The position numbers and the translations under genes are program-made. Shown here in pieces: positions 58,395-64,000 of a stretch of DNA of 64,000 bases (its first letter is position 1; every line of letters starts with the position of its first letter). A model generated the notes under the pieces. That model saw only the letters and a list, made by a program, of their open reading frames with translations. It searched no databases and was not told the origin of the DNA. The DNA lies in the NCBI GenBank assembly GCA_013287545.1, contig JABDDQ010000001.1, forward strand, positions 59,898 to 123,897, read 5' to 3'. The DNA comes from Bacteroidota bacterium (GTDB lineage Bacteria > Bacteroidota > Bacteroidia > B-17B0 > Aurantibacillaceae).

Positions 58395-60383
58395 ATGGCA
58401 ACTTCACCAAAATTAGATGCTAAAATCCCTAAAGGAGAGATAGACCAAAAATGGAGTAAATATCGCTCTACTGTACACTTGGTTAACCCGGCTAATAAAC
58501 GTAGCCTCGAGGTTATCATTGTAGGTTCTGGTTTAGCTGGTGCATCGGCAGCAGCTTCGTTAGCTGAGATGGGATATAAAGTAAAAGTATTTTGCTTTCA
58601 AGATTCTCCTCGTCGTGCGCACTCTATTGCCGCACAAGGTGGTATAAATGCTGCAAAAAACTATCAAAACGATGGTGATAGCGTTTATCGTTTATTTTAC
58701 GATACCATTAAAGGAGGCGATTACCGTTCTCGTGAAGGAAATGTGCATCGTTTAGCTGAGGTATCAGGCAACATTATTGACCAGTGTGTAGCTCAAGGCG
58801 TACCTTTTGCTCGCGAATATGGCGGGGTTTTAAGTAACCGTTCATTTGGTGGTACACAGGTACAGCGTACATTTTATGCAGCCGGACAAACCGGACAACA
58901 ACTATTATTAGGGGCTTATAGTGCCTTACAACGCCAGGTTGGTATGGGGGCTGTTAAATTATATGCGCGTCACGAAATGTTAGACGTGGTAAATATTGAT
59001 GGTAAATGCCGTGGCATTATTGCCAGAGATGTAATTACCGGAAAATTAGAAAGACATTTTGGTCATGCAGTGTTAATTGCATCAGGTGGATACGGAAACG
59101 TATTTTACCTTTCTACCAACGCAATGGGTAGCAACGTGACTGCAGCCTGGAAAGCGCACAAAAAAGGTGCCTTTTTTGGTAACCCATGCTATACACAAAT
59201 TCACCCAACTTGTATTCCCGTTAGTGGCGACCATCAATCTAAATTAACCTTAATGTCTGAATCACTTCGCAATGATGGACGTATTTGGGTTCCTAAAAAA
59301 GCAGGTGATACACGCAAGGCGAGTGAAATTCCGGAAGAAGAAAGAGATTATTACTTAGAGCGTCGTTATCCTGCCTTTGGTAACTTGGTTCCACGCGATG
59401 TGGCATCACGTGCCGCTAAAGAGCGTTGCGATGCAGGTTTTGGTGTAGGTGCAAGTAAATTAGCGGTGTATCTTGATTTTTCTGCTAACATGATGCGTTA
59501 CGGGCAAATTGAAGCCAACAAACAAAACATACATAACCCAAGTAAAGAAAAAATACGTGAGCTGGGTATGGGGGTTGTAAAAGAAAAATATGGTAACCTG
59601 TTTGATATGTACAAACAAATTACAGGCGAAGATCCATATGAAATTCCAATGCGCATTTACCCTGCAGTGCACTATACAATGGGTGGCCTTTGGGTTGATT
59701 ATAATTTAATGACTACCGTGCCTGGTTTATATGCTTTGGGTGAAGCTAACTTCTCTGATCATGGGGCTAATCGCCTTGGTGCATCTGCATTAATGCAAGG
59801 TTTAGCTGATGGTTATTTTGTTATCCCTTATACTATCGGAGATTATTTATCAGAAGAAATTCGTACTAAAGCAATTCCAACTGATCACGAAGCTTTTGTA
59901 AAAGCAGAAGCAGAAGTTCAAGAGCGCATCAATAAATTGATGACAATTAAAGGCACAAAATCGGTAGATCATTTCCACAAACAATTAGGTAAAATTATGT
60001 GGGAAAAATGTGGAATGGCACGTAACGCAGCAGGTTTAAAACAAGCAATAGAAGAAATTAAAAAATTGCGTGAAGAATTTTGGAAAGATGTACGTGTTAC
60101 CGGTGAAGCAAACGAGTTTAATCCTGAATTAGAAAAAGCAGGCCGTGTGGCTGATTTCTTAGAACTTGGTGAATTAATGTGTATGGATGCTTTAAACCGT
60201 AACGAAAGTTGTGGTGGGCATTTCCGTGAAGAGTACCAAACCGAAGAAGGCGAAGCAAAACGCGATGATGATAATTTTGCTTACGTGGCTGCTTGGGAAA
60301 ATAAAGGGAATAATGCTTGGGAATTACATAAAGAAGAATTGATTTTTGAGAATATAAAAATTGCTGCACGTTCATATAAATAA
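58395..60383 (+). CDS. sdhA: Succinate dehydrogenase / fumarate reductase flavoprotein subunit
   Basis: [92 protein letters not shown]. Confidence 0.97.
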   Translation: MATSPKLDAKIPKGEIDQKWSKYRSTVHLVNPANKRSLEVIIVGSGLAGASAAASLAEMGYKVKVFCFQDSPRRAHSIAAQGGINAAKNYQNDGDSVYRLFYDTIKGGDYRSREGNVHRLAEVSGNIIDQCVAQGVPFAREYGGVLSNRSFGGTQVQRTFYAAGQTGQQLLLGAYSALQRQVGMGAVKLYARHEMLDVVNIDGKCRGIIARDVITGKLERHFGHAVLIASGGYGNVFYLSTNAMGSNVTAAWKAHKKGAFFGNPCYTQIHPTCIPVSGDHQSKLTLMSESLRNDGRIWVPKKAGDTRKASEIPEEERDYYLERRYPAFGNLVPRDVASRAAKERCDAGFGVGASKLAVYLDFSANMMRYGQIEANKQNIHNPSKEKIRELGMGVVKEKYGNLFDMYKQITGEDPYEIPMRIYPAVHYTMGGLWVDYNLMTTVPGLYALGEANFSDHGANRLGASALMQGLADGYFVIPYTIGDYLSEEIRTKAIPTDHEAFVKAEAEVQERINKLMTIKGTKSVDHFHKQLGKIMWEKCGMARNAAGLKQAIEEIKKLREEFWKDVRVTGEANEFNPELEKAGRVADFLELGELMCMDALNRNESCGGHFREEYQTEEGEAKRDDDNFAYVAAWENKGNNAWELHKEELIFENIKIAARSYK

Positions 60384-60389
60384 AAAGTT

Positions 60390-61154
60390 ATGAGTCACGG
60401 AAACATGAATTTAACCTTAAAGGTTTGGAAACAAAAAAATAAAGATGCTAAAGGCGCTTTAGAAACATATCAGGTAAAAGGCATTTCGCCCGATATGAGT
60501 TTTTTAGAAATGTTTGATGTGCTTAACGAGCAACTGATAACAGAAGGAAAAGACCCTATTGCATTTGACCATGATTGTCGCGAAGGAATTTGTGGCATGT
60601 GCAGTATGTTTATTAATGGTCGCCCACATGGGCCTGTTAAAGGAGTTACAACCTGCCAACTACATATGCGTAGTTTTAAAGATGGCGATACTATTGTGGT
60701 TGAACCTTGGCGTAGTGCAGCTTTTCCGGTGGTTAAAGATTTAGCGGTTGATAGAAGTGCTTTTGATAGAGTTATTGCAGCAGGTGGTTTCGTATCGGTA
60801 AACACAGGTAATGCAAAAGACGCTAACAATATTTTAATTAATAAAGATGATGCCGATGATGCGTTTAATGCGGCGGCTTGTATTGGTTGTGGTGCTTGTG
60901 TAGCTACGTGTAAAAATGGTTCGGCTATGTTATTTGTATCGGCAAAAGTTTCGCAATTAGCTTTATTACCACAAGGGCAAATTGAAAAAGAAGCCCGTGT
61001 ACTTAGTATGGTTGGCCAAATGGATGATGAAGGCTTTGGAGCTTGCAGCGTAACAGGTGCTTGTGAAATAGAATGTCCTAAAGGCATTTCGTTAGAGAAT
61101 ATTGCGCGTATGAATAGAGAATATTTAGGTGCAAATATTAAATCTAAACATTAG
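60390..61154 (+). CDS. sdhB: Succinate dehydrogenase / fumarate reductase iron-sulfur subunit
   Basis: [56 protein letters not shown]. Confidence 0.97.
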   Translation: MSHGNMNLTLKVWKQKNKDAKGALETYQVKGISPDMSFLEMFDVLNEQLITEGKDPIAFDHDCREGICGMCSMFINGRPHGPVKGVTTCQLHMRSFKDGDTIVVEPWRSAAFPVVKDLAVDRSAFDRVIAAGGFVSVNTGNAKDANNILINKDDADDAFNAAACIGCGACVATCKNGSAMLFVSAKVSQLALLPQGQIEKEARVLSMVGQMDDEGFGACSVTGACEIECPKGISLENIARMNREYLGANIKSKH

Positions 61155-61179
61155 TATTAGTAAAATAACATTTTTGTTG

Positions 61180-61216
61180 AAAAACGGCCAACTATACCAG
61201 TTGGCTGTTTTGTTTT
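61180..61216 (+). terminator. Rho-independent terminator after sdhB
   Basis: AAAACGGCCAAC-TATACCA-GTTGGCTGTTTTGTTTT. Confidence 0.65.
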
Positions 61217-61356
61217 CTGGAAATCGTGAAAAAATGACATTTAGTCGATTTTACGGTTAAAAAAAGTGTCAATCCACCTATTTTGTTTGCAAAAATTTGT
61301 TTTTAGGTAAACTATTTTATACAATTGCAGTAATCAAAACCACTAACTAAAAACAA

Positions 61357-63873
61357 ATGAAAAAAACACTATTAACAACAGCAGCTTTTGCCTTGCTTTC
61401 AGCAGGTGTAATGGCTCAGGGGCAAAAAAATAAAGCCCCTATTAAAAAGGCTTATGCAACGACGAGTCAAACATCGCGTAACATAACCGTTCAAGAAAAT
61501 GCGGCAACCCCAGTACCAAATCGTGGCTGCGGTACAGCTGTTCCTACTAAAGAATGGGACGAAGCATTTAATAAAATGGTTGAAGCTCATAAAGCTGATA
61601 TGGCAACAGGAAGAGCTACTGCTACTACTTACACAATTCCTATTATATTCCATATTATTTCTTCTACTGGTGAAGCAGTAAACTCAGCTTCTGCTACTAG
61701 CGGTCATAATTTAAATGCTGCCCAAATACAATCTCAAATTACCATTTTAAATAATGATTATAATGGTACTGGTTATAATACTAATATATATGCTACTTAT
61801 ACAAATACCGGCGGTACACCGGCTTTTTATGATTATGCGCATGCTAATACTACAGGTACTAATAGTGTATCACCTTCCAGCTTAAATTCGGGTGGCGGTA
61901 TTGCTATTGGGGTTTCTGGCATTTACTGGTGTTTAGCTACTAAAAACCCTAGCGGAACAACTTTAGCTGAGCCCGGCATAGACCGTGTTACATGGGAAAG
62001 TTGCTCTGGTGCTGTAGACCCTGCTACAGGAACCCAAACTACTTTTAACACCAATATGGATACCAAAATTAAACCGGCAACTATTTGGGATCCTACTAAA
62101 TACTTTAACGTATGGGTAAGTGATGGTGGTACAGCTGGCTTATTAGGTTATGCTACTTTCCCTCCGGTATCTGCAAGCAGTACATCAGCAATATCAAGTA
62201 GTCAAAATGCCGGTACTACTACCGGAAGTTTTGGTGAAACTAATAGCGGTACCCCTTCACAAACTGATGGAGTATGGGTGGCGTACACTGCAGTTGGTAA
62301 CACAGGTACTGTACAATCACCTTATCAATATGGTCGTTCATTAACGCACGAATCTGGTCACTGGTTAGGTTTACGCCATATTTGGGGAGATGGAACTTGT
62401 GCAAATGATTTTTGTAATGACACTCCTCCTGCAGCGGCAGCTAATATTAATTTAACAGCTTTTCCAAACCCAAGATACCCATATCACAAAGGTACATGTA
62501 CAACCGCACCAACTAACTCTACAGATGGAGAGATGTACATGAACTTTATGGATTATAGTGGAGATGCTGAATTATGGATGTTTACAAATGAGCAAGTTAA
62601 CCGTTTTCATGCATCTTTAGCGAGCAGCCCATACAGAAGTGGTTTAACAGCATCAGCAGCTAATTTATGTACAGGTGTTACCGTAACTACTCCTACAGCA
62701 GCATTTACTTATCCTACTACTTTATGTTTAGGTGTAGCTGAGCAGTTTACTGATGCTTCTACAGGCCCTCCTTCAACGTGGTCTTGGAGTGTAACGCCAA
62801 GTGCAAGTGTAACAATTGCAAGTGCTACAAGTCAAGATCCTATGATTACTTTCCCTTCAGCAGGTTCTTATACAGTAACTTTAGCAGCTACTAACACAGT
62901 AGGTACAAACTCTACATCTCACGTAGTAACTGTAACGTCTTGTGCATTAACTAAATGCGATACCTTAACTAACTTTTCAACCAGCGATACGTTAACTATA
63001 TTCCCATTAGGTATGCCGGTTCAAGATTCTGGTTATATTAGTGGTACTAATATTTATGGAGATTTAGCTAAAGCTGAGTTTTATAATTCTACTACCTTGG
63101 CAAATACTCAAATTAGTGGTGTAGTTTGCTTATTCTTTAAAGATGGTACACGAGGTACAGGTGGAACAGGTACTGTAAGTTTAAATATACTTAGTGGAGA
63201 TAATACAAACGGACCGACAGGTACTGCTATAGGTACTGCAACAGCAAACTTAGCTACCATTGCGGCAACTACTGCAACAACAGGTGTTAAGTATTGTGGT
63301 AACCCAAATATAGGTTTCTCTACGGCACTTATAGTTCCTTATAAATTTACATTTGCTACTCCGGTACCTACACCAACTGCAACAGGTGGTTTCTTTGCAA
63401 GTTTAAATATTCCTGCTGCAACAGGTGGAGATACTTTAGTTCTTTTCCAAAACACAAACTTTAGCCCTAATACTGTAGCTACTGCTTGGGAATTAAATGC
63501 ACCATCTCCAGGAACATGGGCAAGTGCTAAAACAGATTGGGGCTTCGGTGATGGAGTTTCATTTGCTATATTACCGGTTGTTTGCCCTACAGGTACAACA
63601 GGTATCCAATCTAACGAGTTAGCGAGTGGAGTTAACTTATTCCCTAACCCTAATAATGGTCAGTTTAACTTTGCAGTTACTTTATCAGAAGCGACTAACT
63701 TAAACTTTACTATTATAAACATGTTAGGTCAGGTTGTTTATACTAAATCAGAAAATAACATAACAAACGCTGTATTAAGCTGCAATTTATCGCACTTAGA
63801 AAAAGGTGTTTACTATGCAAGCATTACTGATAGCAATAACAATAAAACAGTTAAGAAAATTATCATCGAATAA
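61357..63873 (+). CDS. Secreted M43 (pappalysin-like) zinc metalloprotease with PKD-like and T9SS type A sorting domains
   Basis: Signal peptide; LTHESGHWLGLRHIWGDGTCANDFCNDTP; MNFMDYSGDAELWMFTNEQVNRFHA; PKD-like segment; C-terminal GVNLFPNPNNGQFNFAVTLSEATNLNFTIINMLGQVVYTKSE. Confidence 0.93.
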   Translation: MKKTLLTTAAFALLSAGVMAQGQKNKAPIKKAYATTSQTSRNITVQENAATPVPNRGCGTAVPTKEWDEAFNKMVEAHKADMATGRATATTYTIPIIFHIISSTGEAVNSASATSGHNLNAAQIQSQITILNNDYNGTGYNTNIYATYTNTGGTPAFYDYAHANTTGTNSVSPSSLNSGGGIAIGVSGIYWCLATKNPSGTTLAEPGIDRVTWESCSGAVDPATGTQTTFNTNMDTKIKPATIWDPTKYFNVWVSDGGTAGLLGYATFPPVSASSTSAISSSQNAGTTTGSFGETNSGTPSQTDGVWVAYTAVGNTGTVQSPYQYGRSLTHESGHWLGLRHIWGDGTCANDFCNDTPPAAAANINLTAFPNPRYPYHKGTCTTAPTNSTDGEMYMNFMDYSGDAELWMFTNEQVNRFHASLASSPYRSGLTASAANLCTGVTVTTPTAAFTYPTTLCLGVAEQFTDASTGPPSTWSWSVTPSASVTIASATSQDPMITFPSAGSYTVTLAATNTVGTNSTSHVVTVTSCALTKCDTLTNFSTSDTLTIFPLGMPVQDSGYISGTNIYGDLAKAEFYNSTTLANTQISGVVCLFFKDGTRGTGGTGTVSLNILSGDNTNGPTGTAIGTATANLATIAATTATTGVKYCGNPNIGFSTALIVPYKFTFATPVPTPTATGGFFASLNIPAATGGDTLVLFQNTNFSPNTVATAWELNAPSPGTWASAKTDWGFGDGVSFAILPVVCPTGTTGIQSNELASGVNLFPNPNNGQFNFAVTLSEATNLNFTIINMLGQVVYTKSENNITNAVLSCNLSHLEKGVYYASITDSNNNKTVKKIIIE

Positions 63874-63890
63874 TTAACTAACTAAAAACT

Positions 63891-63925
63891 AAAAGCCGCC
63901 TCAAGCAATTGGGGCGGCTTTTTTA
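63891..63925. terminator. Bidirectional terminator
   Basis: AAAAGCCGCC-tcaagcaattgg-GGCGGCTTTTTT. Confidence 0.75.
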
Positions 63926-63936
63926 TTTATATGTTT

Positions 63937-64000
63937 TTACATAGGAAGCGCGTCAATTACATCAAATACGTGTTTAGGAACTACGCTGCGTTTTTGCCAC
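63937..64000 (-). CDS. C-terminus of an unidentified protein (partial)
   Basis: Reverse-strand reading ...WQKRSVVPKHVFDVIDALPM-stop, open to the window edge and ending just before a terminator. Confidence 0.45.
   Translation of the reverse strand, partial: WQKRSVVPKHVFDVIDALPM

Noticed and set aside
60470-61087. 205-aa - strand ORF opposite sdhB
   Set aside because: Shadow ORF over a highly conserved Fe-S subunit gene.
1-64000. CRISPR arrays, tRNA/rRNA genes, transposons, prophage or toxin-antitoxin modules
   Set aside because: Looked for repeat-spacer patterns, IS-like inverted repeats, transposase/integrase motifs and tRNA-like cloverleafs while reading; none were convincing. tRNAscan/Infernal would be needed to exclude small RNA genes.

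Overview
The window is AT-rich, gene-dense bacterial chromosome from a Bacteroidota organism. Evidence: TAnnTTTG-type -7 promoter boxes, T9SS type A sorting domains, and a porV-porU / porP-gldJ-murF locus. Most of it is core or housekeeping: gmk, rluF, sppA, folK, pyrD, nrdB-nrdA, cdsA, ftsH, rsfS, birA, kup, T9SS/gliding genes, murF, rsgA, dsbD-like and sdhCAB. I saw no rRNA, tRNA, CRISPR array, transposase or prophage. Items worth a second look: (1) a recurrent TAnnTTT(G/A)-N3..7-start-codon arrangement suggesting leaderless mRNAs for about eight genes; (2) an RsfS homologue with a ~70-residue histone-H1-like (KKxxx)n N-terminal tail; (3) a two-gene cassette of small exported Cys-rich proteins, one with 11 Cys in its last ~29 residues; (4) a divergent HxlR regulator / paired YceI locus with repeated operator-like motifs; (5) tandem hairpins between nrdB and nrdA; (6) a TPR protein ending just after the linker that usually precedes a SpoIIE-type phosphatase; (7) a duplicated N-terminal domain in a DsbD-like protein; (8) a heme-c-motif / copper type II monooxygenase-like lipoprotein. 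All assignments come from reading the sequence and remembered family motifs; no database search was run.
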